Source of the DNA: Chloroflexota bacterium
GTDB lineage: Bacteria > Chloroflexota > Dormibacteria > CF-121
NCBI GenBank assembly: GCA_005881235.1
Contig: VBEQ01000147.1
Span: 1 to 34,679, forward strand
Direction: 5' to 3'
Length of the DNA stretch: 34,679 nucleotides
In this document: positions 8,413-17,599 of the stretch, in pieces
How the letters are laid out: each line of letters begins with the position of its first letter
Numbering within the stretch: the stretch's first letter is position 1
The notes under the pieces: model-generated
The model's database searches: none
What the model saw: the letters and a program-made list of their open reading frames with translations, nothing else
Told to the model about the DNA's origin: nothing
Position numbers and translations under genes: made by a program

Positions 8413-10641
8413 CTAAGCGGCGACGGGTTCGTCGGAGCCGATGCGCCGGTGCCACCTGGCGAGGCGTCGGGGCGCCCACCAGTTGGCGCGCCCCAGCAGC
8501 CGCATCACCGCCGGCACGATCAGCGCCCGCACCAGGGTAGCGTCGATGGCGACCGCCAGCGCGAGTCCCAGCCCGATCGACTTGATCAGCACGACGTCGG
8601 CGAGGCCGAACGCGAGAAAGACCGCCGCCATGATGGCAGCGGCGCCCGTGATCAGCCGGCCGCTCTTCTCCAGCCCACTCGCGACCGCCTGGGTCGTGTC
8701 TCCGGTGCGCCGGTACTCCTCCTGGATGCGGCTGATCAGGAGCACCTCGTAGTCCATGGAGAGCCCGAACACGAGGCAGAAGAGCAAGACCGGAACCGAC
8801 GGATCGAGGGGCGCGGGCGTGAAGTTGAGCAGCGAGCTTAGATGACCTTGCTGGAAGACCCAGACGAGGGCTCCGAAGGAGGCCCCGATCGACAGGATGT
8901 TCATGATGACCGCCTTGAACGGCAGCACCACGGATCCGGTCAGCAGGAAGAGGACGAGGTAGGTCACGATCATCACATAGGCCACCGCCAGCGGAATCCG
9001 TTGCAGGATGAAGTCGGTGAAGTCGAGTGAAAAGGCATCGATCAGCACGCTGCTGCCGGGAGGCGGGGTCATGCTGCGTAGGGAATGGACGATGCCGCGC
9101 GAGGCATCGCTTTCCTGCCCAAACTTGGTGACGACCGAGAGTACCGCGATCTGCGAGCCGGTGGTCCCATGGACGATCGTCTGCACCCGCGCCGGCTGCG
9201 CCGCGGCCGGCTGGGTGAGCAACGCCTGGTAGGCGGAACGAGCCAGAGAGGGGTCAAAGCTCACCATGCTCTCGACCCCTTCCACTCCGCGGATCTGTTT
9301 GATCTGCTGAGCCATGTCATAAAGATCGCCAACCCGCTCACTCGTCAGCGGACCGCCGCTCGGATAGCGCACTACCACGTTAAAGAAGGTCGATCCCTGT
9401 CCGGGAAACTTCTGCAGCTGGTCGTAGCCCCGCCGCGTCTCGGCGTTGGGCGGAAGCATGCCGACGTCACCGTTCGCAATCCGGATCTGGAAAATCGGCG
9501 AGGCCATGACCAGCAGTAGCAGGACGATCGGCACCAGCACCACGACCGGCCGTCGCATGACGCGAATAGCGAGGCCGTGCCACAGTCCGCGACCCTCTGT
9601 CCGGCGCGGCAGCGGCAGGCGCACCCAGTTCACCCGATGACCGAGGATGGCGAGCAGGGAAGCGAGGAAGGTCAGCGCGTAGAGCACCGCGATCGCGACC
9701 ACGATGGTACCGGCGAAGCCCATCGACGCCAGGAAGGAGCCCTGGAAGAACAGCATCGCGCTCAGCCCGATCGCGACCGTGATCCCGGAGAAGGTCACGG
9801 CACGCCCGGAGGTCCGCATGGCGGCGATCAGCGCTTGTTCGACGATCTGGCCGGCGGCCAGTTCCTCGCGGAAGCGGTTGACGATGAAGAGCGAGTAGTC
9901 GATCGCCACGCCCAGGCCGATCAGGGTGACGATGTTGGTGGAATAGGTCGAGACATCGGTGACATGGGCGAGCAGGCCGACTCCGGCGAGGCCGCCGATG
10001 ACCGCGAACGTGCCGACGCCGAGGGGCAGCGCCGCGCTCACAAGTGTCGCAAACACAATGAGCAGCAGGGGCAGGATGAGGAGGAACGAGACCAACTCCG
10101 CACGCTGGAGGTCGGACTGCAGGTATTTGTCGAACTCGTTTCCGATGGCGACATTGCCGGTGCCGAGCACCTCCAGCTGATTTGAGTGCACTTCGGTCCG
10201 GAGCTGCTGGTAGAACTGTCGCGCTGACGCGTAGTCGTCCTTGAGGCTCACCTGGGCAAAGATGTGGTGACCGTCGGTTGAGGTCATGGCCCTGGCTTGC
10301 TCAGCTGGTACATCGAAGGGGGTCTCGATGCTCTTCACCCGCGAGTCAGCTTTGAGCGGTTGCAGTGCGTCGAGCACCGCCTGTTTGAATGCCGGGTCCG
10401 CGACGCCCATCGCCTGACTGCCGAAGACGAGGACAAACGATGAACCGGCTCCTTCCCCGCTCTGGGGCAACTGGTCGTGCATGAGGGCGAGCGCCCGTCC
10501 GGACTCGGTGTTCTGCCCACCGCTGTTCTTCAGCGTGCCGCCGTTGCGCAGCGCCAGGATCGAGGCGGCCAGCAAGACCACCGACACGCCGAGCACGGGC
10601 CAGCGGAACCGATAGACGAAGTGACCCCACCACGCAAACAT
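8413..10641 (-). CDS. MMPL/RND-family membrane exporter
   Basis: This 742-residue membrane protein has the duplicated MMPL layout. Each half has one N-terminal TM, a large extracytoplasmic domain and a five-TM bundle. The hallmark motifs are GLGVAIDYSLFIVNRFREEL in the first half and FGLSMDYEVLLISRIQEEY in the second, whose Asp-Tyr pairs are typical of proton-coupled MmpL transporters. The family exports lipids, surfactants or drugs; substrate is unknown here. The track begins at 10698, but the ATG at 10641 (MFAWWGHFVYRFR) is preferred: it lies 1 nt after the TetR stop and starts at the expected cytoplasmic amphipathic segment. TetR linkage suggests inducible export. Confidence 0.92.
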   Translation of the reverse strand: MFAWWGHFVYRFRWPVLGVSVVLLAASILALRNGGTLKNSGGQNTESGRALALMHDQLPQSGEGAGSSFVLVFGSQAMGVADPAFKQAVLDALQPLKADSRVKSIETPFDVPAEQARAMTSTDGHHIFAQVSLKDDYASARQFYQQLRTEVHSNQLEVLGTGNVAIGNEFDKYLQSDLQRAELVSFLLILPLLLIVFATLVSAALPLGVGTFAVIGGLAGVGLLAHVTDVSTYSTNIVTLIGLGVAIDYSLFIVNRFREELAAGQIVEQALIAAMRTSGRAVTFSGITVAIGLSAMLFFQGSFLASMGFAGTIVVAIAVLYALTFLASLLAILGHRVNWVRLPLPRRTEGRGLWHGLAIRVMRRPVVVLVPIVLLLLVMASPIFQIRIANGDVGMLPPNAETRRGYDQLQKFPGQGSTFFNVVVRYPSGGPLTSERVGDLYDMAQQIKQIRGVEGVESMVSFDPSLARSAYQALLTQPAAAQPARVQTIVHGTTGSQIAVLSVVTKFGQESDASRGIVHSLRSMTPPPGSSVLIDAFSLDFTDFILQRIPLAVAYVMIVTYLVLFLLTGSVVLPFKAVIMNILSIGASFGALVWVFQQGHLSSLLNFTPAPLDPSVPVLLFCLVFGLSMDYEVLLISRIQEEYRRTGDTTQAVASGLEKSGRLITGAAAIMAAVFLAFGLADVVLIKSIGLGLALAVAIDATLVRALIVPAVMRLLGRANWWAPRRLARWHRRIGSDEPVAA

Positions 10642-10642
10642 C

Positions 10643-11266
10643 TCAGCGCACCTCCAGAGAGACTCGCGGTCTTGTTGCAAAGGCGATCGCCATCTCACTC
10701 AAGGCGTCGATGGCGGCCTCGGCGTCGAAGTCGGGGTTCATCACCTTCTGCAGGTAGATGCCGTGCAGGCTGCCCCACAGGGCGGCCGCGATGGCGTCCG
10801 CCGAGGCAATCGGCGCCTCATTCATACCGGCGATGACGCCTTGCGTGATGCGCGCGATGAACGCCCGCCGTTCATCGATGAACGCGCGCACGGCCGCGGC
10901 GATCTTCGGGTTGTGCAGGCCGACACCGAACATGTCGAACGTCAGCAGGAAGAGCCCGCGGTAGGTCCGGAGTTCCTCCTTGGCCAGCTCGAACCCCATG
11001 CGGGCGACCACCATGGGGTCGGCGTCCTCCGGCAGCGGACCGGTGAGGTTCATGCCCGCCTGGCGCCAGGCCTCCATCACGGGCTGGCAGGCGCGTTCGA
11101 TGGTGGCCACCAGCAGGTCTTCCTTGGTCTCGAAGTAGTAGTGCGCCAGGCCCGGCGCCACCCCGGCCTCGGCCGCGATGTCCTTCATCGAGGTCTCGTG
11201 GTAGCCCTGTTTCACCAGCGCCCGGTAAGCCGCGTCGACGATCCGCTCCTTGGTCTGATCGGGCAC
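10643..11266 (-). CDS. TetR/AcrR-family transcriptional regulator
   Basis: The 207-residue protein has a typical TetR N-terminal helix-turn-helix (RIVDAAYRALVKQGYHETSMKDIA then HYYFETKEDLLVATI, residues 8-57) and an all-helical ligand-binding C-terminal domain. It starts at the GTG at 11266, preceded by a strong Shine-Dalgarno AAGGAG six bases upstream. The MMPL gene begins 1 nt after its stop, so it very likely controls its own operon and releases repression when an exported compound binds. An imperfect palindrome lies 22 nt upstream of the start and is a candidate operator. The ligand is unknown. Confidence 0.92.
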   Translation of the reverse strand: MPDQTKERIVDAAYRALVKQGYHETSMKDIAAEAGVAPGLAHYYFETKEDLLVATIERACQPVMEAWRQAGMNLTGPLPEDADPMVVARMGFELAKEELRTYRGLFLLTFDMFGVGLHNPKIAAAVRAFIDERRAFIARITQGVIAGMNEAPIASADAIAAALWGSLHGIYLQKVMNPDFDAEAAIDALSEMAIAFATRPRVSLEVR

Positions 11267-11288
11267 ACGCGACTCCTTGCCCTTTTAT

Positions 11289-11304
11289 TTGGTCAATCAA
11301 TCAA
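11289..11304. promoter_or_regulatory. Candidate TetR operator
   Basis: TTGGTCAATCAATCAA is an imperfect 16-bp palindrome (5 of 8 symmetric pairs match, strongest at the ends) upstream of the TetR GTG and its Shine-Dalgarno site. Its size and location fit a TetR-family operator for autoregulation. No clear -35/-10 pair could be assigned around it. Confidence 0.35.
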
Positions 11305-11360
11305 ACGCGGAGCCCATTAAACCAAACCTCGGCCCCGACGTCAAGGCCCGACAGAATGCG

Positions 11361-12629
11361 CTAGCCCGCGACAGCGGGGCGGAGGACCGGCTCGGGATGC
11401 GACGTGTACTCGGCCACCAGGCGGTCGACCGTATCCTTCCAGGTGAACTGAGTGGCGACGAGGCGGCTGCGCCGGCTGAAGCAGCGGCGGAGTTCCTCGT
11501 CGGCAAGCAGGCGACCGATCCGCTCGGCGTACTGAGCCGGTTCGTGGGACACGAGCGTGAAACCGGTCAGGCCATCTTTCACGATGGTCGGAAGGCCTCC
11601 AACACGCGCCGCGACCACGGGCGTCCCGCAGGCGGCCGCCTCGAGCGCCACCAGACCGAACGATTCGCTGTAGGAGGGGACCACGCAGACGGCCGCCAGG
11701 CTGAGGTAGCTCGCCAGCGCGGGCTGATCGACCGACCCGAGGAAGCGCACCTGCCCGCCGATGCCGAGCGAATCGGCAAGGGCCACCAGCCGGGCCTGCT
11801 CGCCACCGCTCAGCCGGCTCTCGCTGGCGCCGTTCTGGCTATCGGCGCCGATCACCAGCAGGATGGGCGGTTCGGATTGGACCCGATCTCCGACCAGGTG
11901 TGCCATCGCCCGGATGACGGTTTCGGCCCCCTTGAGTCGCTCGAGGCGCCCGGCGAAGACCACGACTTGGGCGTCGCCCAGACCCAGCCGCTTGCGAAGC
12001 GCCGCGGTCGACCGCTGGGCGAAAACCTGGAGATCCACGCCGGGGGCGACGACGCTGAGGCGGTTTCGCGCGGCGCCGTAGAGCCGGATGAGGTCATCCG
12101 CCTCCTGGGTGCTGGAGGCGATCAGGCGGTCGCAATTTCGGACGATCGCCTGCTCCACGGCGATCCGATGCTCGGGCTCGACGATCGCACCCTCCGCGGC
12201 CCGCTCATTCTTGACGCGTGCCAGCGTGTGGAAGGTGTGGAACCAGGGCACGCCCCACTCGTCGCGTAAGCGCGAGGCGACCCAGCCCGAGAGCCAGTAG
12301 TGACTGTGGATCAGGCTGTAGCCGGTTCGGCGGCGGCGCTGCTCGCTCAGGATTGCCTCGCTGAAGTCGGGTAGCAGATCGAAGAGGCGCGCCTTGTCGA
12401 TGTCCTCGGCGGGCCCCACCGCAAGCCGCGTCACCCAGCTTCGCTCGGCCAGCCGGGTCCGGTCCGGCCCTTGCGCACTCGACCGTCGCGTGAAGACTTC
12501 GGTCGCGATGCCGCGGCCGCTCAACTCCTCGCAGACCGCCCGCACATAGACGTTCATCCCACCGTTTTCGCCGGCCCCGAGGGCGGCGACCGGCGAGGCG
12601 TGCAGGCTGACGATCGCAAGCGGTTTCAA
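11361..12629 (-). CDS. GT4 glycosyltransferase, MshA/sucrose-synthase-like
   Basis: The 422-residue protein is a GT-B retaining glycosyltransferase. The N-terminal motif GAGENGGMNVYVRAVCEEL and the donor-site motif YSESFGLVALEAAACGTPVV (the E-x7-E signature) resemble MshA, which makes GlcNAc-inositol phosphate in mycothiol synthesis, and related sucrose-phosphate synthases. VVFAGRLERLKGAETVIRA marks the start of the C-terminal Rossmann domain. The start is a TTG at 12629, supported by AAGGAG eight bases upstream. No other mycothiol gene is in the window, so the exact acceptor is open. It is divergent from a second glycosyltransferase of a different fold family. Confidence 0.85.
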   Translation of the reverse strand: MKPLAIVSLHASPVAALGAGENGGMNVYVRAVCEELSGRGIATEVFTRRSSAQGPDRTRLAERSWVTRLAVGPAEDIDKARLFDLLPDFSEAILSEQRRRRTGYSLIHSHYWLSGWVASRLRDEWGVPWFHTFHTLARVKNERAAEGAIVEPEHRIAVEQAIVRNCDRLIASSTQEADDLIRLYGAARNRLSVVAPGVDLQVFAQRSTAALRKRLGLGDAQVVVFAGRLERLKGAETVIRAMAHLVGDRVQSEPPILLVIGADSQNGASESRLSGGEQARLVALADSLGIGGQVRFLGSVDQPALASYLSLAAVCVVPSYSESFGLVALEAAACGTPVVAARVGGLPTIVKDGLTGFTLVSHEPAQYAERIGRLLADEELRRCFSRRSRLVATQFTWKDTVDRLVAEYTSHPEPVLRPAVAG

Positions 12630-12798
12630 CTATCCGTCTCCTTCTGGTTCGCGTGTCGCCATCCCATCGTCGCCGTTTGCGTAGCGCGCGGTCAACTTCG
12701 AATCCGTACCAGCTCGCTGCGAACCGGCAGCAAAGCTGTGCGGCCGACGCGACCGTCGTCCGGATTCTTAGCCACCCTGGCCCGAAGCCAAACTTCCC

Positions 12799-12812
12799 TA
12801 CAATGCGCGGGC
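12799..12812 (+). promoter_or_regulatory. -10 box TACAAT directly before a GTG start (leaderless candidate)
   Basis: TACAAT at 12799-12804 is followed by 8 nt and then the GTG at 12813. A normal start-site distance would place transcription initiation at or within about two bases of the GTG. No Shine-Dalgarno sequence is present. The best -35 region is weak. Confidence 0.5.
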
Positions 12813-13937
12813 GTGGCTTCCCCTAAGCGTCTCCTCTTTCTTTTTTCGGACACTGGCGCAGGTCATCGCGCCGCCGCCGAGGCCGTCGCTGCCGCCCTGG
12901 CGCGCCGATACCCTGACGCGTTTCAGGTCGAGCTCTTCGACCCAATGCGCGACCACACGGTGCTGGCCGGCCGCCTCACCGCGCTCTATGGGCCGATCAC
13001 GCGGCGCCTCCCATTTTTGTGGGGCGCGGCCTACCACGCCACCAACCTGCAGCCGACCGTACGCCTCTTCCAGCATGCCATCGGCCGGGGATTGCGTCGC
13101 AAGCTGCGCCAGGCACTGGACCCACGTCCCGCCCTGGTCGCGAGCTTTCATCCACTCCTGAACCATGTTGCGGTGGACGTCATCCCCCATGGCGTCCCGC
13201 GCGTGACGGTGATCACGGATTGGATCAACTTTCACAAGGCATGGACCGACCTGACCGCGGACTGCATCGTCTGCCCGTCCGACGCCGCTGTCGAGCTTTG
13301 CCGGCGGCGCGGGGTGCCCGCCGATCGCCTCGTCAAAGCTGGGCTGCCAATCCATCCACGCTTCCAGGACGCCATCGGGCAGTTCACCGACAAGCGGTCG
13401 ATGCGACTCAAACTCCGCCTGCGGCCGCACGCGCCGACGGTCTTGCTGGCGGGAGGCGGCGATGGAACGGAGCCCTTGCGCAAGTACGCGGCGGCGCTCG
13501 CCCGATCGCCCCTCGACGTCCAGGTGCTCGCCGTGGCGGGCCGCAACCAGGCGCTGGCGGAGCACCTTCGCGAGGATAATCACGCCGGCGTCCACGTGTT
13601 CGGCTTCGTCGACAACATGCCGGAGCTCTTGCTCGCCTCTGACTTGCTCGTCACGCGAGCCGGCCCAGGGATGATCGCGGAAGGCCTGGCGTGCGGCTGC
13701 CCGCTGCTGCTGACCGGCTACTTACCGGGTCAGGAAGAGGGCAATGTGAAAGAGGTGGTGGACCGCGGCTTGGGCCGGTTCGTGCCGCGCCCGAACGACC
13801 TGGTCGCGGCAGTGAGCGCGTGGTTTGCCGCGCCGCAGGCGCAACGGTTCGAGGATGCGCAAAAGGTTCGAGCCGCCGCCAATCCCGACGCGGCTTTTCA
13901 GGTCGCCGAAGTGCTCGTCAGACTGGCGGACGGATAG
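12813..13937 (+). CDS. MGDG-synthase/UgtP-like glycosyltransferase
   Basis: The 374-residue protein starts with the MGDG-synthase-type N-terminal motif SDTGAGHRAAAEA and has a GT28 C-terminal domain with LLAGGGDG, VFGFVDNMPELLLASDLLVT, AGPGMIAEGLACGCP and the family motif PGQEEGN. These enzymes transfer sugar to diacylglycerol (UgtP, MGD1), while MurG is a relative acting on lipid I. It likely acts at the cytoplasmic membrane face on a lipid acceptor. The track starts at 12471, inside the divergent gene; I choose the GTG at 12813 because homology begins at once and a TACAAT box lies 8 nt upstream. The first ATG near this box (12803) is out of frame. Confidence 0.85.
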   Translation: MASPKRLLFLFSDTGAGHRAAAEAVAAALARRYPDAFQVELFDPMRDHTVLAGRLTALYGPITRRLPFLWGAAYHATNLQPTVRLFQHAIGRGLRRKLRQALDPRPALVASFHPLLNHVAVDVIPHGVPRVTVITDWINFHKAWTDLTADCIVCPSDAAVELCRRRGVPADRLVKAGLPIHPRFQDAIGQFTDKRSMRLKLRLRPHAPTVLLAGGGDGTEPLRKYAAALARSPLDVQVLAVAGRNQALAEHLREDNHAGVHVFGFVDNMPELLLASDLLVTRAGPGMIAEGLACGCPLLLTGYLPGQEEGNVKEVVDRGLGRFVPRPNDLVAAVSAWFAAPQAQRFEDAQKVRAAANPDAAFQVAEVLVRLADG

Positions 13938-13952
13938 GCAGGCGCAGAGGCT

Positions 13953-14513
13953 TCAGGACGCGGCGCCGAAGTCGACCTTGTTGGTTTCGACCGTCCCGGC
14001 GGTCCGCCCGGGCGCCCTCTGGTCGGTCCAGTACAGGTTGGTGTGCGCGATGACCTGGTCCGGCGGGGGCGCTCCCCATGCCGTCAAATCCTCCGTGGTA
14101 TGGGCGTCTTTGACAAGGGTCGCGTCGTAGCCCCTGACGAACGCGCCATGTAGTGTGGAGCGGACGCACATGTCCGTCTGGGCCCCAACCACGACGAGTC
14201 GCCCGACGCCCAGCCCTGACAGCACCGTCTCGAGGGTGGTGTCCTCGAAAGAGTCGCCGTAATTCTTCTCGACGAGCGGCTCAGCCTGGCCCGGACTCAG
14301 CTCGGGGACAATCTGCCACTTGTCGCTCCCCCTGGCGAGCCCCTTGTCGGAGTGCTGAACCCAGACCACGGGGACCCGTTCTCGCCGCGCCTTCTCGACA
14401 AGGCTGGCGACATTGGCGACGACCGCGTCGCGCTGGTGAGCGCCCTCGACAACCCCGTTCTGGACGTCGATGACGAGAAGCGCGGTGTTGGGCCGGTTCT
14501 GCAGCGTGCTCAC
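13953..14513 (-). CDS. Isochorismatase-family cysteine hydrolase
   Basis: The 186-residue protein has the full family triad: D16 in LLVIDVQNG, K83 in VEKNYGDSF and nucleophile C116 in GAQTDMCVRST, with the cis-peptide region just before the cysteine. Members include nicotinamidases, N-carbamoylsarcosine amidases and isochorismatases; the sequence alone does not separate these. It starts at a GTG at 14513, with an AAGGTG ribosome-site candidate, 9 nt after the helicase-nuclease stop, so it is probably the last gene of the dnaA-side transcription unit. It converges with the UgtP-like gene across 15 nt. Confidence 0.9.
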   Translation of the reverse strand: MSTLQNRPNTALLVIDVQNGVVEGAHQRDAVVANVASLVEKARRERVPVVWVQHSDKGLARGSDKWQIVPELSPGQAEPLVEKNYGDSFEDTTLETVLSGLGVGRLVVVGAQTDMCVRSTLHGAFVRGYDATLVKDAHTTEDLTAWGAPPPDQVIAHTNLYWTDQRAPGRTAGTVETNKVDFGAAS

Positions 14514-14522
14514 GGTTTCACC

Positions 14523-17315
14523 TTACACGGCCGCGCTCGGGCAGAGAAGGCGGAAGTCGCAGCCGCTGCATTTCATGCGGTCGGGCTTGGCCACAAACAG
14601 CTCGGCGCGAATCCCTTCCGCCACCTTGACGATCGTTTGCCGGTCCTCGTCGAGCCGCTCCCGTGGCTTGTCGACGGTGACCCGCTCGCTGGTCTCGAGG
14701 TAGTAGTAGGAGAGGCTCAGCGGATCGAATCGGAAGACCTCCCGGGCAGCGAGCGCATACACGCCAAGCTGCAGGTCCCGCTGTAACTCCACGGCCCGCT
14801 TCGCCGAGCCGGTCTTGTAATCGATGACCTCGTAGCTGCCGTCTGGATGACGGTCGACACGGTCGATCCGGCCGGTCAATCGGAGCCCATCTACGCGGAG
14901 GCTGAATGGCTGCTCCAGCAGCAATGGCTTGCTCAGGTCGCCGGCGTCGAACGCCCGGCGCAGGTAGGTCCGGCCCAGGTCTTGCAACGAGGGCGCCTGT
15001 TCCGGCGCGCAGAAGCGTTCTTTTGCCCAGGCCGCCACGTAGGCCGAGTCCAGCATGGCCCAGGTGAGTGGTGTCTCACGGTCGATGCTGCCTAGCGCAT
15101 CTTTGAGGGCTTCGTGCAGGATCCGTCCGAACTGCATCTGCGGCTTGGGCCGCGTCGGCAAACGGAACACGAAGCGGTACTGATACATCTGCGGGCAACG
15201 CAGGTAGGTGTCCACCTGCGTGTAGGAGAGGGCGGCGATCGGCGGTGCGTCGTTGAGCGGCAGCTCCACCTGGCGGGCCACCTCCACCAGGCCGACGGTT
15301 GCCGCGAGCAGCTGCGGACCGGCCAGCTCGCGCGCGCCCTCGCCGCGGATCGGCGTCAGGAACCGCGACGGCCGCCAGTCGCGTACGCCTTCATAGCGGG
15401 AGGCCAGCGTGCAGACGATTTCCTCACGGGCGCGCGTGAGGGCGACGTACGCCAGGCGGCGTTCTTCCGCGAGGTGCAGCTCAGCTGCAGGCAACTCCTC
15501 CTTCAAGAGCTCGTTCGGAAGCGTCAGTCCCTCGCCGCGTCGGCTCGCCGGAAAGCGCCCCTCGACAAGGTGGGGGATGATGACAAGGCCGAACTCCAGC
15601 CCCTTCGCCTGGTGCACCGTCATGAGGTGGACCGCGTTCACCGTCTCATCCAATGGCGCGATCTCCTCGTCGGCTTGCGCCGCCTCGGTCGCATCGAGGT
15701 GCTTGAGGTACGCGGAGAGGTGGTGATCGGGATGCTCGTCGCAGTACGCTGCAATCAGCTCGGCGAGCCTCTGGACATTGGCGCTGACCTGTAAACGCTC
15801 AATCGGTCCGAGAAACCGCTCCAGGTCGAGGTAATGGGTCTGCTCCATCACCTCATAGAAAAGGTCGTCGACGCCAAGCCGAAGCGCAAGGCCGTTGAAG
15901 CGCCGCAGGTCCTCGGTGAGACGGCGCGCCCCATTGTCGTTCGACTCCTGGAGGAGGTCGAAGAATCGCCGCCCATCGTCCCGCGCCTGGCGCGCCCAGC
16001 GGCCCGCTTGCACGGAGTCCGCGGCGTAACGCGGCAAGCTCAGCAAGCGCATCAGGCAGACAACATCGTCCGGGCTGTCGACCGCGCGCAGATAGGCGAG
16101 GCAATCCTTGACCTCGGGTTGTTGATAGAAACCGCGACCGCCGCTGACCTGGTAGGCGACGCCCAGGCGCTGGAGCGCCCGCGCGAAGTTGTGCAGGTGC
16201 GCGTTGGCGCGCAGCAGAATGGCGATCCCGTTCGGGCGGTACCGCCCTTCGTCGATTGCGGTTTTGACCAGGGTGGCGACGGCGTCGGCTTCCTCGGTGA
16301 CGTTGGTCGCCGTCAGCACGCTGACCGCGCGGCCCTCGCCGCGAGTCGCGAGCAGCCGCTTCTCCAGGCGCTCCGGGTCATCGCTGATCAACCGACCGGC
16401 GGCACGGAGGATGGGCCCGCGGCTGCGGTAGTTCTCCTCGAGGCGGATGACGGCGGCATCGGGAAACACGGCGTGGAAGCGCCGCAGGTTGGCCACCGAC
16501 GCGCCACGAAACTTGTAGATGCTCTGGTCGTCGTCCCCGACGACGCACAGATTGCGCTCTGTTCCGGCAAGCAACTCGAGCAGGCGGCTCTGGGCGAAGT
16601 TTGTGTCCTGAAACTCGTCAACCATGAGATGGGTGAAACGCCGGGACTGCCGGGCGGCAACCGATGGTTCCTGCGTCAGGAGCTGCACGCTGAAATAAAT
16701 GGTGTCGTCGAAGTCGAGGCGCTCCTCGGCGAGCAGCCGCGCCTGGTACTCGCCGTAGACGAGCGCGGCTTGCCGTTGGGCGGCCAGCACCGGATCATCG
16801 ACGATCGGGTTGGCCTCGGCCCACCCGCGGAATTCCAGCGGAGAGACTAACTCCTGCTTTGCTCGTTCGACCAGCTTGAGCAGCTCGCCGATGCGCTCGT
16901 AGGGCCGCTGGGGATGGAAGAGGTGGGGCGGCCGCAACTCCAGCAGGACGTCGCGCATGAGCTCCCACTTGCGCACTTCGGACACGATGCGAAATCCCTT
17001 CGGGATGCCGCAGAGCCAGCCCTCTTCCTGGAGAAATCGCTGGGCGAAGGCGTGGTAGGTGAGGACGAATCGCTCGCCGGCGGGAAGGTAGTCTTCCTGC
17101 TCGACCCGGTCAAGCACTTCGCGCGCGGCCTTCTCCGTGAAGGTCAGGAGCAGAATCTGTTCAGCCGGCACGCCGTCCTGCCGCAGTCGGCGGTAGCGCT
17201 CGACCAGCACCCGCGTCTTCCCGGTGCCCGCACCGGCCACGATCAGGAGTGGCCCTCCGGCGTGGTCCACCGCTGCCCGCTGGGCCTGCGTGAGGGCGGC
17301 GGCACTCGCGATCAT
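14523..17315 (-). CDS. UvrD/PcrA-type helicase fused to Fe-S PD-(D/E)XK nuclease
   Basis: The 930-residue protein has SF1A helicase motifs in order: Walker A AGAGTGKT (K33), LLLTFTEKAA, Walker B VDEFQDTN, GDDDQSIYKFRGA, VHLMTVHQAKGLEF and YVALTRARE. From about residue 680 it continues into a RecB-like nuclease: LSYTQVDTYLRCP, GRILHEAL, GRIDRVDR, EVIDYKTG and QLGVYALA. One Cys in LRCP plus C916, C919 and C925 at the end (KCSGCDFRLLCP) match the AddB/AdnB-type Fe-S staple. It should unwind and degrade DNA ends, in double-strand-break repair like AdnAB or AddAB. Its ATGA start overlaps dciA by 4 nt. A nuclease fused to the helicase and linked to the dnaA cluster is distinctive. Confidence 0.93.
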   Translation of the reverse strand: MIASAAALTQAQRAAVDHAGGPLLIVAGAGTGKTRVLVERYRRLRQDGVPAEQILLLTFTEKAAREVLDRVEQEDYLPAGERFVLTYHAFAQRFLQEEGWLCGIPKGFRIVSEVRKWELMRDVLLELRPPHLFHPQRPYERIGELLKLVERAKQELVSPLEFRGWAEANPIVDDPVLAAQRQAALVYGEYQARLLAEERLDFDDTIYFSVQLLTQEPSVAARQSRRFTHLMVDEFQDTNFAQSRLLELLAGTERNLCVVGDDDQSIYKFRGASVANLRRFHAVFPDAAVIRLEENYRSRGPILRAAGRLISDDPERLEKRLLATRGEGRAVSVLTATNVTEEADAVATLVKTAIDEGRYRPNGIAILLRANAHLHNFARALQRLGVAYQVSGGRGFYQQPEVKDCLAYLRAVDSPDDVVCLMRLLSLPRYAADSVQAGRWARQARDDGRRFFDLLQESNDNGARRLTEDLRRFNGLALRLGVDDLFYEVMEQTHYLDLERFLGPIERLQVSANVQRLAELIAAYCDEHPDHHLSAYLKHLDATEAAQADEEIAPLDETVNAVHLMTVHQAKGLEFGLVIIPHLVEGRFPASRRGEGLTLPNELLKEELPAAELHLAEERRLAYVALTRAREEIVCTLASRYEGVRDWRPSRFLTPIRGEGARELAGPQLLAATVGLVEVARQVELPLNDAPPIAALSYTQVDTYLRCPQMYQYRFVFRLPTRPKPQMQFGRILHEALKDALGSIDRETPLTWAMLDSAYVAAWAKERFCAPEQAPSLQDLGRTYLRRAFDAGDLSKPLLLEQPFSLRVDGLRLTGRIDRVDRHPDGSYEVIDYKTGSAKRAVELQRDLQLGVYALAAREVFRFDPLSLSYYYLETSERVTVDKPRERLDEDRQTIVKVAEGIRAELFVAKPDRMKCSGCDFRLLCPSAAV

Positions 17316-17599
17316 CCGGAGGACTGCCGGAAGCGGATCTCACGCACCGCGGGCGCACCGATCCGTTCGTTGAGCCGGTCGATCAGCATGGTTCGCTCGA
17401 GATGTAGCTGGTGCGCAAGCGCCGGACTGCTGGCCGTCACCAGCAGCGTGCCGCCGGTGAGCTTGAGCGCCTTGGTCTCGCGGGCGAGGTGCTCTCCGAC
17501 CACCTGCGGCCACAACCACAGCGCCTGCGCCTCACGCGTCCGGCGCGTAATGCCGAGCGACGCCAGCGTTTTGGGAAGCGCGGATCCGATGCTACGCAT
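17312..17599 (-). CDS. dciA: DciA-family (DUF721) helicase loader
   Basis: The 95-residue protein matches the DUF721 core: LWPQVVGEHLARETKALKLTGGTLLVTASSPALAHQLHLERTMLIDRLNERIG, with the expected W-P-x-V-(V/A)-G and (S/A)-x-x-(L/W)-(A/S)-x-(Q/E)L pattern. DciA is the widespread ancestral factor that helps load or activate DnaB helicase where DnaC/DnaI is absent. Its position between recF and a helicase gene, overlapping recF by 8 nt and the next gene by 4 nt, is typical for lineages that use DciA and supports translational coupling. Confidence 0.88.
   Translation of the reverse strand: MRSIGSALPKTLASLGITRRTREAQALWLWPQVVGEHLARETKALKLTGGTLLVTASSPALAHQLHLERTMLIDRLNERIGAPAVREIRFRQSSG

Noticed and set aside
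6428-8841. Long ORFs of 683 aa (minus) and 693 aa (plus)
   Set aside because: They cross the lipoprotein, MFS and MMPL genes in other frames, with Arg/Gly/Asp-rich compositions typical of GC-rich shadows.
13938-13952. Terminator between convergent genes
   Set aside because: The 15-nt gap has no hairpin with a T-run; the convergent ends at 7069 and 26829 also lack one.
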